From NCBI GenBank assembly GCA_938023085.1, contig CALHDP010000089.1, forward strand, positions 1 to 64,000: 64,000 nucleotides of DNA, written 5' to 3'. Position numbers and translations under genes: made by a program. The notes beneath the pieces were generated by a model. The model worked only from the letters and a program-made list of their open reading frames with translations. It had not been told where the DNA came from and did not search any database. Positions 45,292 to 54,652 of this stretch are shown one piece after another; positions within the stretch are counted from its first letter, which is position 1; the number at the start of each line of letters is the position of its first letter. The stretch comes from an uncultured Collinsella sp. (GTDB lineage Bacteria > Actinomycetota > Coriobacteriia > Coriobacteriales > Coriobacteriaceae).

Positions 45292-47619
45292 ATGGCGGAT
45301 TCTCAGATCCATGTCGCGCTGGCGGGTAACCCCAACTGCGGCAAGACCACGCTTTTCAACCTGATCACCGGCGCCAACGGCTACGTTGGCAACTGGCCCG
45401 GCGTCACGGTTGAGAAAAAGGAGGCCAAGCTCCTAAGCGACAAGAACGTTACCATCACGGACCTCCCCGGCATCTACTCGCTTTCCCCCTACAGCCCCGA
45501 GGAGCAATGCTCGCGCGATTATCTCATGAGCGGCGAGCCCGATGTCGTCGTTCAGGTGGTCGATGCCACCAACCTGGAGCGCAATCTATACCTGGCGCTT
45601 CAGGTCATCGAGACCGGCCTGCCTGTGGTCGTTGCCCTCAACATGGCCGATCTGGTCGAGAAGAATGGCGACAAGATCGACACCGACAAGCTCTCCAAGA
45701 AGCTTGGTTGTCCGGTCATGATGATCTCGGCTCTTAAGAACAAGGGCATCAAGGAGCTCTTCGAGCAGGTCAAAAAGTCCGCTGCTTCTAAGGGTCAGGT
45801 GCCGGAGCACAAGTTCGACTCCTCCATCGAGGACGTTCTGACGCACATCGAGAACAACCTTCCGGCGAGCGTTCCCGCCAACAAGCGCCGCTATTACGCC
45901 GTCAAGCTGTTCGAGCGTGACGCAGACGCCTGCAAGCTCATCAACCTCACCAAGGAGAAGGCCGCTCGCGTGGAGCAGCTGGTCGCCCAGTGCGAGCAGG
46001 ACTGCGACGACGACGCCGAGTCCATCATCACCGGCGAGCGTTACGGCGTGATTGCCCACATCATTGACGAGTGCCTCACCAAGGCTCCGGCAAAGATGAG
46101 CACCTCCGAGAAGATCGACCGCGTGGTTACCAACCGTATCCTGGGCCTGCCGATCTTTGTGGTCATCATGTTCTGCGTGTACTACATCGCCGTTTCTACC
46201 TTGGGCGGCACGGTGACCGACTTCACCAACGACCAGCTCTTCGGTACCGACGGTTGGTATGTGCTCGGCCAGGGTCGCGACGCCTACGACGCGGCCGTCG
46301 AGGCTGCGGGCGACAATGCCGACTCGGTCGACCCGGCACAGTACGGCCCCTATGTTCCGGGTATCACCACCGTGGTGCACGACGCCCTTGTGGCGGGTGG
46401 CACCGAGGACGGCGGCCTGGTCGATTCGCTCGTCTGTGACGGTATCGTCGGCGGCCTGGGCGCCATCTTCGGCTTCGTCCCGCAGATGTTCCTGCTGTTC
46501 GTCATGCTGTCCTTCCTGGAGGACTGCGGCTATATGGCCCGCGTCGCCTTCATCATGGACCGCGTGTTCCGCCGCTTTGGCCTGTCCGGTAAGTCCTTTA
46601 TCCCCATGCTCGTGTCCTCGGGCTGCGGCGTCCCCGGCGTCATGGCCACCAAGACCATCGAGAACGAAAAGGACCGCCGCATGACGGTCATGACCACCAC
46701 GTTCATTCCCTGTGGCGCCAAGCTGCCGATCATTGCCCTGCTCATGGGTTCCATCATCGGCGATTCTTCTACCACCGCCGCGTGGATCAGCCCGCTCTTC
46801 TACTTCCTGGGCGTCTTTGCCGTCATTGCTTCGGGCCTCATGCTCAAGAAGACCAAGCTCTTCGCCGGCCGCCCGACCCCGTTTGTCATGGAGCTCCCCG
46901 CTTACCACTTCCCGGCGATCCGCTCTTGGGCGCTGCACGTGTGGGAGCGCTGCTGGGCCTTTATCAAGAAGGCCGGCACGGTCATCTTCGCGTCCACTGT
47001 CGTGGTTTGGTTCCTGTCCAACTTTGGTAGCTACAATGGTTCCTTTGGCTTCCTGCCTGCGATGGACGGCATCCCCGAGGAGTTCATGGACTACTCCGTG
47101 CTTGCCATGCTCGGCAACCTGGTCGCTTGGATCTTCGCCCCGCTCGGCTTTAGCACCTGGCAGGCCACCGCGCTGACCGTCTCTGGCCTCGTCGCTAAGG
47201 AGAACGTCGTCGCCACCGCCGGTTCGCTGCTGTCCGTGGCCGACGCCGCCGAGACCGACCCGAGCCTGTGGTCCGCGTTTGCCGGCATGTTCCCCACCAT
47301 GGGCGCTTGCGTGGCCTTCGGTGCCTTCAACCTGCTGTGCGCCCCGTGCTTTGCCGCCATGGGCACTATCCGCAACCAGATGGACTCGGGCAAATGGACT
47401 GCGATTGCCATCGGTTACGAGTGCGCCTTCGCTTGGGTTATCGGCCTGTTCATCAACCAGTTCTACAACTTGCTTGTTCTTGGACAGTTTGGTATCTGGA
47501 CGATTGTGGCCATCGTGCTGCTGGTTGCGATGCTCTTCCAGATCTTCCGTCCCATGCCCAAGCATGCATGGACCGACGAGGACGAGACCAACACTGCTTC
47601 CGCCGCAGTTTCCGCTTAA
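45292..47619 (+). CDS. feoB: Ferrous iron transporter FeoB
   Basis: 775 residues. The N-terminal G domain: G1 GNPNCGKTTLFN (12-23), G2 at T39 in NWPGVTVEKKE, G3 DLPGIYSL (57-64), G4 NMAD (117-120). A helical GDI-like linker (about 165-270) is followed by membrane segments starting near ILGLPIFVVIMFCVYYI. These include the two gate motifs FGFVPQMFLLFVMLSFLEDCGYMARVAF (in part) and GLVAKENVVAT. It imports Fe2+ driven or gated by GTP. SD AAGAAGGA. Confidence 0.96.
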   Translation: MADSQIHVALAGNPNCGKTTLFNLITGANGYVGNWPGVTVEKKEAKLLSDKNVTITDLPGIYSLSPYSPEEQCSRDYLMSGEPDVVVQVVDATNLERNLYLALQVIETGLPVVVALNMADLVEKNGDKIDTDKLSKKLGCPVMMISALKNKGIKELFEQVKKSAASKGQVPEHKFDSSIEDVLTHIENNLPASVPANKRRYYAVKLFERDADACKLINLTKEKAARVEQLVAQCEQDCDDDAESIITGERYGVIAHIIDECLTKAPAKMSTSEKIDRVVTNRILGLPIFVVIMFCVYYIAVSTLGGTVTDFTNDQLFGTDGWYVLGQGRDAYDAAVEAAGDNADSVDPAQYGPYVPGITTVVHDALVAGGTEDGGLVDSLVCDGIVGGLGAIFGFVPQMFLLFVMLSFLEDCGYMARVAFIMDRVFRRFGLSGKSFIPMLVSSGCGVPGVMATKTIENEKDRRMTVMTTTFIPCGAKLPIIALLMGSIIGDSSTTAAWISPLFYFLGVFAVIASGLMLKKTKLFAGRPTPFVMELPAYHFPAIRSWALHVWERCWAFIKKAGTVIFASTVVVWFLSNFGSYNGSFGFLPAMDGIPEEFMDYSVLAMLGNLVAWIFAPLGFSTWQATALTVSGLVAKENVVATAGSLLSVADAAETDPSLWSAFAGMFPTMGACVAFGAFNLLCAPCFAAMGTIRNQMDSGKWTAIAIGYECAFAWVIGLFINQFYNLLVLGQFGIWTIVAIVLLVAMLFQIFRPMPKHAWTDEDETNTASAAVSA

Positions 47620-47648
47620 GTCCGAATAAGGATTAACCCCTTTCCACG

Positions 47649-47681
47649 AGCCCGGGTGTCCCAGCGACACTCGGGCTTTTT
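47649..47681 (+). terminator. feoB: Terminator of feoB
   Basis: AGCCCGGGTGTC and GACACTCGGGCT with a 5-base loop, followed by TTTT. Confidence 0.9.
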
Positions 47682-47793
47682 GGTGGGGGAGATATGGCGT
47701 TTCCGCAGATAAAACCGACCAAAATAAACCGTCCCTATTTGGTAGGTGGAGAATGGGGTAAAGTAAGTGATGGTTAACTAGAGGAGGCTTGCT

Positions 47794-47994
47794 ATGGCAC
47801 CTATCGATGTTGTTGTACTGGCTGTTATCGGTATTGCGTTTGTCGCCGTGTGCGTGCGCATCTACCGCAAGGGCACCTGCGCCGACTGCGCTCAGGGTGG
47901 CGTTTGCACCGGGCATTGCTCCAACAAAAAGACGTGCGCCGCGCTTAAGGGCGTGGACAAAATCGCCGAAGACTTGGGCCGCGGTATCAAATAA
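47794..47994 (+). CDS. FeoB-associated Cys-rich membrane protein
   Basis: 66 residues, SD GAGGAGG. One membrane segment (VVVLAVIGIAFVAVCV, about 6-21), then five cysteines in a short basic tail: C29, C32, C38, C42 and C48. This is the layout of the small Cys-rich proteins found next to feoB in Gram-positive bacteria, where FeoC is absent. It probably sits at the membrane with FeoB; a metal- or redox-sensing role is inferred. The gap after feoB contains a terminator, so it may be transcribed separately. Confidence 0.88.
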   Translation: MAPIDVVVLAVIGIAFVAVCVRIYRKGTCADCAQGGVCTGHCSNKKTCAALKGVDKIAEDLGRGIK

Positions 47995-48007
47995 GGTCCG
48001 GACATCC

Positions 48008-48042
48008 AAGCGCTCCGCGGGCATCCGTTCGCGGGGCGCTTT
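48008..48042 (+). terminator. Terminator of the Cys-rich gene
   Basis: AAGCGCTCCGCG and CGCGGGGCGCTT with one G-U pair, followed by TGTGC; the T-run is short. Confidence 0.65.
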
Positions 48043-48138
48043 GTGCATTTGAGGGAGAGCACGGCGAGTCGAAGAGTATTTTTGGGGTATCGTTAACTGG
48101 ACTATTAATTGGCAACTTATCTATAACGGAGTAACCGC

Positions 48139-49218
48139 ATGAGCGCTCGCGTAACCATGAAGGACATAGCCGCCGAGCTTGGCGTTTCCATCAATACCGT
48201 GCACAAGGCTCTGACGGGAAAGGCCGGCGTGAGCGAATCCGTGCGCGCCAAGGTGAACGCTAAGGCCGAGGCCATGGGCTATCACCGCAACACAAGTGCC
48301 TCAAGCCTGCGCCGCAAGGATATCAATCTGGTGTTTTGCCTGCCCCGCGCATCGCGCGAGGGAGCGTACTTTTTCCGTTACCTGTGGGAAGGCTGCAATC
48401 GCTTTGAACAGGAGGTCATCGACCGGGGCATTACGGTTGAGCGCGTTGAATTTGGCGTGGGCGGCTACGCTGATGCACTCGAGCAAATCGACGAGCGTCT
48501 GCAGGTGGGCGAGAAGATTGATGGCTTGCTCGCCTATGCGCCGGGCGACGATCGTGCGACTGAGCTTTTGGGGCAGATCGCCGAGGCGGGCGTGACGATT
48601 GAGCTTGTCGACGGCGACCGTCCGCATTTGAATCGTTTGGGTGCGAGCTTGGCCGATTATTCGACGGCAGGCAGCCTTATGGCCGAGCAGGCGGCAAACC
48701 TGGTCCATGCTTCTGGGGCCGACGCCCGCGTGCTCCTTTTGACAGGCGACCCATATACCGATTCGCACTATCTAACCGCCCGCGCCTTCCACAATTACCT
48801 GCGCGAACGTGATATTCCATGGCAGGTTGAGGATCTTGCAGGTGCCCATGCGCAAGTCAAACAACTCGAGCATGAGCTCGAAAAGCGCTTGAGTGCGCCG
48901 GACGCCCCTGAACTTATCTGTAGCGTTTTTGCCGTTGGTTCCGAAGTGGTTGCCGACGCGCTCGTCTCGACCGGCAAGGCCGGTCAGGTCATGGTGATCG
49001 GCAACGACCTGTTTCCCGAAAGTGCTCTGGCCTTGCGCCGCGGTATCTTTACCAATATTGTCTATAAGGACCCGACGAGCCTGGCGTATCGCGGCGCTAA
49101 GACGCTGGGCGATTATCTGCTGTGGGGAAGGACCCCGACGGTGCCCGTCCAGAAGGGTGCCGTCGAGATGGTATTTGCCAGCAATGTCGACCGCTACTGC
49201 GAACTTGCGGGTATTTAG
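48139..49218 (+). CDS. LacI-family regulator of the pectin/galacturonate locus
   Basis: 359 residues. Helix-turn-helix VTMKDIAAELGVSINTVHKALTGKAGVS (about 5-32; the motif is longer than the HTH itself), hinge with SASSLRR, and a type-1 periplasmic-binding-like sugar domain (INLVFCLPRASREGAYFFRYLWEG... VIGNDLFPESALALRRGIFTNIVYKDP). It precedes uxaC and is the obvious candidate for the GGTGAACGTTCACC-like operators repeated through the locus. The inducer is probably galacturonate or a derivative. A TATAAC -10 motif is at 48122-48127; no copy of the operator lies before this gene. Confidence 0.9.
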   Translation: MSARVTMKDIAAELGVSINTVHKALTGKAGVSESVRAKVNAKAEAMGYHRNTSASSLRRKDINLVFCLPRASREGAYFFRYLWEGCNRFEQEVIDRGITVERVEFGVGGYADALEQIDERLQVGEKIDGLLAYAPGDDRATELLGQIAEAGVTIELVDGDRPHLNRLGASLADYSTAGSLMAEQAANLVHASGADARVLLLTGDPYTDSHYLTARAFHNYLRERDIPWQVEDLAGAHAQVKQLEHELEKRLSAPDAPELICSVFAVGSEVVADALVSTGKAGQVMVIGNDLFPESALALRRGIFTNIVYKDPTSLAYRGAKTLGDYLLWGRTPTVPVQKGAVEMVFASNVDRYCELAGI

Positions 49219-49243
49219 CCGATTGAGCAGGTACCCCCTCTTG

Positions 49244-49442
49244 CGACGTGCATTTTTGGGAGTATTCAGCATTGGCATGCCCTGAATGAGGTGCAGAACG
49301 ACTGTTTTAAGTGCCCCCGATGGCGTAATTTGCCATCGGGGGCACTTTTTATGCCGATCGGGCGCTATCTGCGTTCCAAATAGGACGCTGAGGATGGCGC
49401 ACGGCGCGCTCCAATGCTGAATACTCCCAAAAATGTACGTCG
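49244..49442. repeat. Nested palindrome D behind the LacI gene
   Basis: Outer arms 49251-49275 and 49411-49435 are perfect over 25 bp and extend to 49244-49442 with one G-U (CGACGT ends). They enclose a perfect 16-bp terminator hairpin. The linkers are longer than in A-C (33 and 63 bases). Confidence 0.9.
49309..49350 (+). terminator. Terminator inside palindrome D
   Basis: AAGTGCCCCCGATGGC (49309-49324) and GCCATCGGGGGCACTT (49332-49347), then TTTT. Confidence 0.92.
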
Positions 49443-49572
49443 GGACATGACCCACCTGAGCAAAAGCGCTCAAGTTCGGTGTTCGGGGACGCCAACCAGT
49501 CCGCAATACATGCAAGTCACATCCCCAGCAACCGTTGAACGGGCAAAATCTACCGTTCACCCCGTGGTGGTT

Positions 49573-49588
49573 AGGTGAACGTTCACCT
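49573..49588. promoter_or_regulatory. Pectin-regulon operator 1 (uxaC)
   Basis: AGGTGAACGTTCACCT, a perfect 16-base palindrome. The family consensus seen in this window is roughly RGGTKAACGTTCACCT. Confidence 0.85.
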
Positions 49589-49608
49589 GTTGAGGTGCAA
49601 TGGATTAG

Positions 49609-49627
49609 TATAGTGAACGTTCACCTA
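49609..49627 (+). promoter_or_regulatory. uxaC -10 box merged with operator 2
   Basis: -10 TATAGT (49609-49614) overlaps GTGAACGTTCAC (49613-49624), a perfect palindrome. The centre-to-centre distance to operator 1 is 38 bases. Binding here would block transcription start. Confidence 0.78.
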
Positions 49628-49678
49628 AAGGATAACGAGCGCGCCGTGCGCCCGCCTTGCCAGCAAAGGGGCTGTTTG

Positions 49679-51106
49679 ATGAAAAACTTTATGGACGATC
49701 AGGATTTCCTGCTGAGCACCAAGACCGGCGAGGAGCTGTTCCACAACTTTGCCGAGGGCATGCCCATCGTCGACTATCACTGCCACATTTCTCCTAAGGA
49801 GATTTGGGAGGACAAGCGTTTCGAGAACATCACCGAGGTTTGGCTGGGCGGCGACCACTACAAGTGGCGCCTGATGCGCGCCAACGGCGTCGACGAGCGT
49901 TTTATCACTGGCGACGCTCCTGCTCGCGAGAAGTTCCAAAAGTGGGCCGAGACCCTGGGTCGCTGCGTCGGCAACCCCGTCTTTGAGTGGAGCCACCTGG
50001 AGCTTAAGCGCTACTTTGGCTACGAGGGCGTCCTCAACGGCAAGACTGCCCAGGAGGTTTGGGACCTTGCCAACGCCAAGCTCGCCGAGGCCAGTTTCAC
50101 CTGCCGCAACCTGATCAAGCAGTCCAACGTCCGCATGATCTGCACTACTGACGACCCCGCCGACAGCTTTGAGTGGCACAAGAAGATTGCAGCCGACGAC
50201 AGCTTTGACGTTCAGGTCGTTCCCGCCATGCGCCCCGACGCCGCCCTGCGCATCGAGCGCGGCCAGGAGTTTGCCGACTACTGCAAGCGCCTCTCCGAGG
50301 TTGCCGGCGTTGAGGTCAGCGACTTCGAGGGCATGAAGGCTGCCATCTCCAAGCGCTACGACGTTGCTCACGAGCTGGGCTGCCGCGCATCCGACCACGC
50401 ACTTGACTACGTTATGTACGTCCCGGCTACCGCCGACGAGATCGAGGCCATCTTTGCCAAGGGCCTGGCTGCTGAGCCGCTAACCGAGGAGGAGGTCCTC
50501 AAGTACAAGACTGCCTTTATGCAGTTCGTTGCCGGTGAGTATGTCCGTCTGGGCTGGGCCATGCAGCTGCACTTTGGGTGCAAGCGCGACAACAACCGCG
50601 CCATGTTCGCCAAGCTCGGTCCCGACACCGGCTACGACTGCATCTCCAACTACACGCCGTCCGACCAGCTCGCCGATTTCCTCAACTCCATCCAGGAGAC
50701 CTGCGGCCTGCCCAAGACCATCCTGTATAGCCTGAACCCCATCGATAACACCATGATCGATACCGTCATGGGCTGCTTCCAGGAGGCTCCGACTGCCGGT
50801 AAGATCCAGAACGGCTCCGCCTGGTGGTTCAACGACAACGAGGTCGGCATGCGCGAGCAGCTCACGGCTTTGGCTAACGAGGGCGTGCTGGGCAACTTTG
50901 TGGGCATGCTTACCGACTCCCGCTCCTTCCTGTCCTACCCGCGTCACGAGTACTTCCGTCGCGTGCTGTGCAGCGTGATCGGCGAGTGGGTCGAGCAGGG
51001 CAAGTACCCGGCCGACATGGAGCTGCTGGGCAGTATCGTGCGCGACATCAGCTACAACAATGCGGTCCGCTACTTTGGCTTTGACCTGGACACCGTCGAG
51101 GCCTAA
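49679..51106 (+). CDS. uxaC: Glucuronate/galacturonate isomerase
   Basis: 475 residues from ATG at 49679 with AAAGGGG 7-8 bases upstream. Converts D-galacturonate to D-tagaturonate (and glucuronate to fructuronate). Amidohydrolase-like fold: metal-site VDYHCHISPKEIWED (about 31-45), CTTDDPADSF (about 155), RPDAALRIERG, and NPIDNTMIDTVMGCFQ with FNDNEVGMREQL and LTDSRSFLSYPRHEYFRR near the C-terminus, all UxaC signatures. It is the first gene of uxaC-uxaB-uxaA behind two operators. Confidence 0.96.
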   Translation: MKNFMDDQDFLLSTKTGEELFHNFAEGMPIVDYHCHISPKEIWEDKRFENITEVWLGGDHYKWRLMRANGVDERFITGDAPAREKFQKWAETLGRCVGNPVFEWSHLELKRYFGYEGVLNGKTAQEVWDLANAKLAEASFTCRNLIKQSNVRMICTTDDPADSFEWHKKIAADDSFDVQVVPAMRPDAALRIERGQEFADYCKRLSEVAGVEVSDFEGMKAAISKRYDVAHELGCRASDHALDYVMYVPATADEIEAIFAKGLAAEPLTEEEVLKYKTAFMQFVAGEYVRLGWAMQLHFGCKRDNNRAMFAKLGPDTGYDCISNYTPSDQLADFLNSIQETCGLPKTILYSLNPIDNTMIDTVMGCFQEAPTAGKIQNGSAWWFNDNEVGMREQLTALANEGVLGNFVGMLTDSRSFLSYPRHEYFRRVLCSVIGEWVEQGKYPADMELLGSIVRDISYNNAVRYFGFDLDTVEA

Positions 51107-51132
51107 GCCCGCATCGAATCACATCGAACCCT

Positions 51133-51164
51133 GGGCGCCGTTGCCACACGCGGCGCCCCGTTTT
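51133..51164 (+). terminator. Intra-operon hairpin uxaC-uxaB
   Basis: GGGCGCCG and CGGCGCCC with a 10-base loop, then CGTTTTG. It may reduce read-through or protect the upstream mRNA. Confidence 0.6.
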
Positions 51165-51200
51165 GCTTGCACGCTAACAGACATCTAAGGAGACACATAG

Positions 51201-52715
51201 ATGGAGAACATCAGCTACGATGCGCTCGAGAAGATCGGCTACAAGGGCTATTTGCTGCCCAAGGATGCTCCCGAGAAGGTTCTGCAGTTTGGCGAGGGCA
51301 ATTTCCTGCGCGCCTTCGTCGACCGCTTCTTTGACATGGGCAACGAGGCCACCGGCTGGAACGGCAAGGTCGTCATGGTGCAGCCCATCAGCGGTGCCTT
51401 TGGCTTTGCCGACGGTATCAATGCCCAGGACGACCTGTACACCGTGCTGGTGCGCGGCAAGGAGAACGGCAACACGGTTGACGAGTCCCGCGTGATCAGC
51501 GCCTGCAGCCGCTGCCTCAACCCGTATCGCGAGGACGACTATCGCGCCATGATGGAGGTCGCCGTTTCCGACGACCTGGAGATTGTCGTCTCCAACACCA
51601 CCGAGGCCGGTATCGCCTACGATCCGTCCTGCAAGGCCGACGACATGCCCCCCGCGAGCTTCCCTGCCAAGCTTGCCCAGGTGCTCCATGCCCGCTGGGC
51701 TGCCGGCAAGCAGGGCGTCATCGTGCTCGCCTGCGAGCTCATCGACCATAACGGCGAGGAGCTGCTGCGCATCATGAACCAGTACGTGAGCGACTGGGGC
51801 TGGGAGGACGAGTTTTCGCAGTGGATGGCCAACGACTGCACCGTCTGCACCACGCTCGTCGACACCATCGTTCCGGGTCGCATCCGCGATCCCAAGGAGG
51901 CCGCTGCCGTGGCCGAGCGCTTGGGCTATGAGGATCCATTCTTGGCCGTGCGTGAGCCCTTCCAGATGTGGGGTATCCAGGGCGACGAGTCGCTTGCCGA
52001 GAAGCTTCCCTTCGTAAAGGCCGGCCTGCCGGGCGTCTTTGTTACCCCCGATGTCACGCCGTACAAGAAGCGCAAAGTCCGCATCCTCAACGGTGCCCAT
52101 ACCGCCTTTGTTCCGGGTTCCTGGGTTGCCGGCTTTGATATCGTGCGCGACTGCATGCATGACGAGACCATTCGCGGCTTCATGAACACCATGCTCTACG
52201 ACGAGGTCATTCCGACGCTTGCCGCCGACTTGGATGTCGAGGACTGCAAGGCCTTTGCCGCCGCCGTCGAAAACCGCTTCGACAACCCGTTTATTGATCA
52301 TGCGCTGCTCTCCATCTGCCTCAACTCCACGGCTAAGTGGCGCGCTCGCGACCTGCCCACGCTCAAGGACTACGTTGCCGAGACCGGCAACCTGCCCAAG
52401 TGCCTGGCGACGAGCCTCGCTACGCTCATCTCCTTTTACACGCAGGAGCTCGTGTCCCGCGAGGGCGACGGCCTGCACCTGCGTCGCTCCGACGGCACCG
52501 AGTACACCGCTCAGGACGACGCCTTCGTGCTCGACTTCTACGCCGCCCATGCCGGCGCCGACGATGCCCAGCTGGTGCACGACGTGCTCACCAACGAGCA
52601 GATGTGGGGCGAGGACCTCACGCAGATCGCAGGTCTTGAGGAGTTTGTCGTCAGCGCGCTCGCCGTCGTGCGTGCCGAGGGCGCCAAGCAGGCCTTCGCC
52701 AACGCTCAGGCGTAA
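51201..52715 (+). CDS. uxaB: Tagaturonate reductase (altronate oxidoreductase)
   Basis: 504 residues, mannitol-dehydrogenase family. The N-terminal Rossmann part starts VLQFGEGNFLRAFVDRFFDMGN. IVVSNTTEAGIAYD, IVLACELIDHNGEEL and VDTIVPGR are the UxaB conserved blocks, and catalytic-region KVRILNGAHTAFVP (K, N, H) begins near residue 290. It reduces tagaturonate to altronate with NADH. SD TAAGGAG. The UxuB alternative (fructuronate) is less likely because of the UxaA neighbour. Confidence 0.92.
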   Translation: MENISYDALEKIGYKGYLLPKDAPEKVLQFGEGNFLRAFVDRFFDMGNEATGWNGKVVMVQPISGAFGFADGINAQDDLYTVLVRGKENGNTVDESRVISACSRCLNPYREDDYRAMMEVAVSDDLEIVVSNTTEAGIAYDPSCKADDMPPASFPAKLAQVLHARWAAGKQGVIVLACELIDHNGEELLRIMNQYVSDWGWEDEFSQWMANDCTVCTTLVDTIVPGRIRDPKEAAAVAERLGYEDPFLAVREPFQMWGIQGDESLAEKLPFVKAGLPGVFVTPDVTPYKKRKVRILNGAHTAFVPGSWVAGFDIVRDCMHDETIRGFMNTMLYDEVIPTLAADLDVEDCKAFAAAVENRFDNPFIDHALLSICLNSTAKWRARDLPTLKDYVAETGNLPKCLATSLATLISFYTQELVSREGDGLHLRRSDGTEYTAQDDAFVLDFYAAHAGADDAQLVHDVLTNEQMWGEDLTQIAGLEEFVVSALAVVRAEGAKQAFANAQA

Positions 52716-52726
52716 ATTTCCGGCGC

Positions 52727-52758
52727 AGACGCGGGCGCGGGACGGCGTGCCCGCGTCT
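52727..52758. other. Intra-operon hairpin uxaB-uxaA
   Basis: AGACGCGGGC and GCCCGCGTCT form a perfect 10-bp stem with a 12-base loop and no T-run, so a role in mRNA stability is more likely than termination. Confidence 0.6.
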
Positions 52759-52796
52759 CGACTTCTGCTCAACCTGTAGGGTTAGGACCATTTGCA

Positions 52797-54281
52797 ATGA
52801 ACACTATCCAGATCAATCCGGCCGACAACGTGATCGTCGCGCTGTCGCCGCTTGCCAAGGGCACCGCCGTCGCGGTTCCCGGGGTGGGCGAGGTCGTGGC
52901 CGCGGAGGATATTCCGCAGGGTCATAAGATAGCCGTGCGCTCGATTGCCGCGGGGGAGGACGTCATCAAGTACGGCCTTCCTATCGGCCATGTGACGGGC
53001 GATGTCCAGCCCGGTCAGTGGCTTCATACACATAACGTCAAGACCAACCTTTCGGGCGAGGTCGAGTACACCTACAACCCGACGCATCCAGTCGTGGATT
53101 CGGTTGAGCCCGAGACCTTTATGGGCTTCCGCCGCGCCGACGGTCGTGCCGCCACGCGCAATGAGCTGTGGATCATCCCCACGGTCGGCTGTGTCAACGA
53201 AGTCGCGCGTGCCATGCGTGAGCAGGCCCAGGATCTGGTCGATGGCTCGCTGGAGGGCGTCTACTACTTCCCGCATCCCTTTGGCTGCTCGCAGACCGGC
53301 GCCGACCATGCCCAGACGCGTCGTCTGCTGGTGGCGCTCTCGCGTCATCCTAATGCGGCCGGCGTGCTGTTCCTGTCGCTCGGTTGCGAGAACTGTACGC
53401 ACCAGCAGGTACTCGATGAGCTCGGTGACTTCGACCACGAGCGCGTCCGCTTCCTCACCTGCCAGGATGTATCCGACGAGCAGATCGAGGGCCACAAGAT
53501 TCTGGCCGAGCTGGCAGACCTCGCCAAGCAGGCCAAGCGCGAGCCCATTCCGGCCTCCGAGCTGGTTATTGGACTTAAGTGCGGCGGCTCTGACGGTCTT
53601 TCGGGTATTACCGCCAACCCCACGATCGGTCGCGTGAGCGATATGGTTGTCGCCCGCGGCGGCACGTCGGTGCTTACCGAGGTGCCCGAGATGTTTGGCG
53701 CCGAGAGTATCCTGCTCGATCGCTGTGAGAACGAGCAGGTCTTTAACGCCGCTTCCGACATGCTCAATGGCTTTAAGGACTACTTTATCAGCCACGGCGA
53801 GGTCGTCTATGAGAACCCGAGTCCCGGCAACAAGGACGGCGGTATTACCACGCTCGAGGACAAGAGCTGCGGCTGCGTGCAAAAGGGTGGATCTGCCCCC
53901 ATCGTCGGCGTGCTGCCGTATGCCGGCCAGGCAACTAAGCATGGCCTGAACATGCTGTGCGGTCCAGGCAACGACATGGTATCCACCACGGCGTTGACGG
54001 CTGCTGGCTGCCACGTGATTCTGTTCTCGACCGGACGCGGCACGCCGTTTGGCGCGCCGGCGCCTACGCTCAAGGTGTTCACCAATCAGCGTCTGTGCGA
54101 CCACAAGGCCAACTGGATGGACTTTAACGCCGGCGTGATTGCCACGGGTGAGCGCACGCTCGACGAGGCCGCCCGCGACCTGTACCAGCTGGTGCTGGAG
54201 ACGGCGAGCGGTAAGCTCACGAGTGCCGAGCGCCGTGGCTGTCACGAGATCAGTATCTGGAAGGACGGCGTCTGCCTGTAG
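52797..54281 (+). CDS. uxaA: Altronate dehydratase
   Basis: 494 residues. Dehydrates altronate to 2-keto-3-deoxygluconate, iron-dependent. N-terminal SAF domain (about 1-95, with IKYGLPIGHVTGDVQPGQWLHTHNV), then the UxaA core: GFRRADGRAATRNELWIIPTVGCVN, PHPFGCSQTG, LGCENC, LKCGGSDGLSGITANPTIG (in part), EDKSCGCVQKGG and LFSTGRGTPFGAP-PTLKVFTN. The Cys/Gly motifs are those of the family's metal site. The product would enter the KDG kinase and aldolase steps, not encoded here. Confidence 0.96.
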   Translation: MNTIQINPADNVIVALSPLAKGTAVAVPGVGEVVAAEDIPQGHKIAVRSIAAGEDVIKYGLPIGHVTGDVQPGQWLHTHNVKTNLSGEVEYTYNPTHPVVDSVEPETFMGFRRADGRAATRNELWIIPTVGCVNEVARAMREQAQDLVDGSLEGVYYFPHPFGCSQTGADHAQTRRLLVALSRHPNAAGVLFLSLGCENCTHQQVLDELGDFDHERVRFLTCQDVSDEQIEGHKILAELADLAKQAKREPIPASELVIGLKCGGSDGLSGITANPTIGRVSDMVVARGGTSVLTEVPEMFGAESILLDRCENEQVFNAASDMLNGFKDYFISHGEVVYENPSPGNKDGGITTLEDKSCGCVQKGGSAPIVGVLPYAGQATKHGLNMLCGPGNDMVSTTALTAAGCHVILFSTGRGTPFGAPAPTLKVFTNQRLCDHKANWMDFNAGVIATGERTLDEAARDLYQLVLETASGKLTSAERRGCHEISIWKDGVCL

Positions 54282-54313
54282 TGGCAAACAAGTCCGTATA
54301 GGGCGCTATTGAC

Positions 54314-54349
54314 CATGGCCCCGTCGGGAGTGTTCCCGGCGGGGCCATG
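54314..54349 (+). terminator. Hairpin after uxaA
   Basis: ATGGCCCCG-CGGG and CCCG-CGGGGCCAT stems with one mismatch, 6-base loop. No T-run follows. Confidence 0.7.
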
Positions 54350-54399
54350 CTGTCCCGTTCGTTCAAACGCGTTTTTCGGAGGCACGGGGGCGAAACAAT

Positions 54400-54413
54400 A
54401 AACGTTCACCTAA
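54400..54413. promoter_or_regulatory. Pectin-regulon operator, partial site
   Basis: AAACGTTCACCTAA, right half matches the operator; left half diverged. Confidence 0.55.
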
Positions 54414-54513
54414 CTGCTCAAAATCTAAACCCACTCAATGCCCCTGTAAGCGAGATTGTTTTGAGCTATATGCCCGTTCAGCGATAAAAAACTACCGTTC
54501 AAGGATATTATTC

Positions 54514-54530
54514 AAGTGAACGTTCACCTA
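54514..54530. promoter_or_regulatory. Pectin-regulon operator upstream of the GPH symporter gene
   Basis: GTGAACGTTCAC (54516-54527), perfect palindrome, followed by CTA. A further right-half match (TAAACGTTCACCC, 54557-54569) and a left half (AAGTGAACG, 54573-54581) lie just downstream. Confidence 0.78.
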
Positions 54531-54652
54531 TCATAAGCAATCGCGCATAATCTAGCTAAACGTTCACCCTACAAGTGAACGACATGCAGACAGATGTCGG
54601 CGTGGACTCCAGTGTCTTGTTGCAAGACAATCGAGAAAAGAGAGGGAGCTCG

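Noticed and set aside
45586..48048. An 820-codon open frame on the minus strand across feoB
   Set aside because: Antisense shadow of a GC-rich gene: Gly/Asp/His/Arg-rich nonsense without domains, covering feoB and the Cys-rich gene, which have clear motifs and SD sites. The same holds for long minus-strand frames across ppc (26383-29172), ebgA (38697-40979) and htpG (13496-15448).
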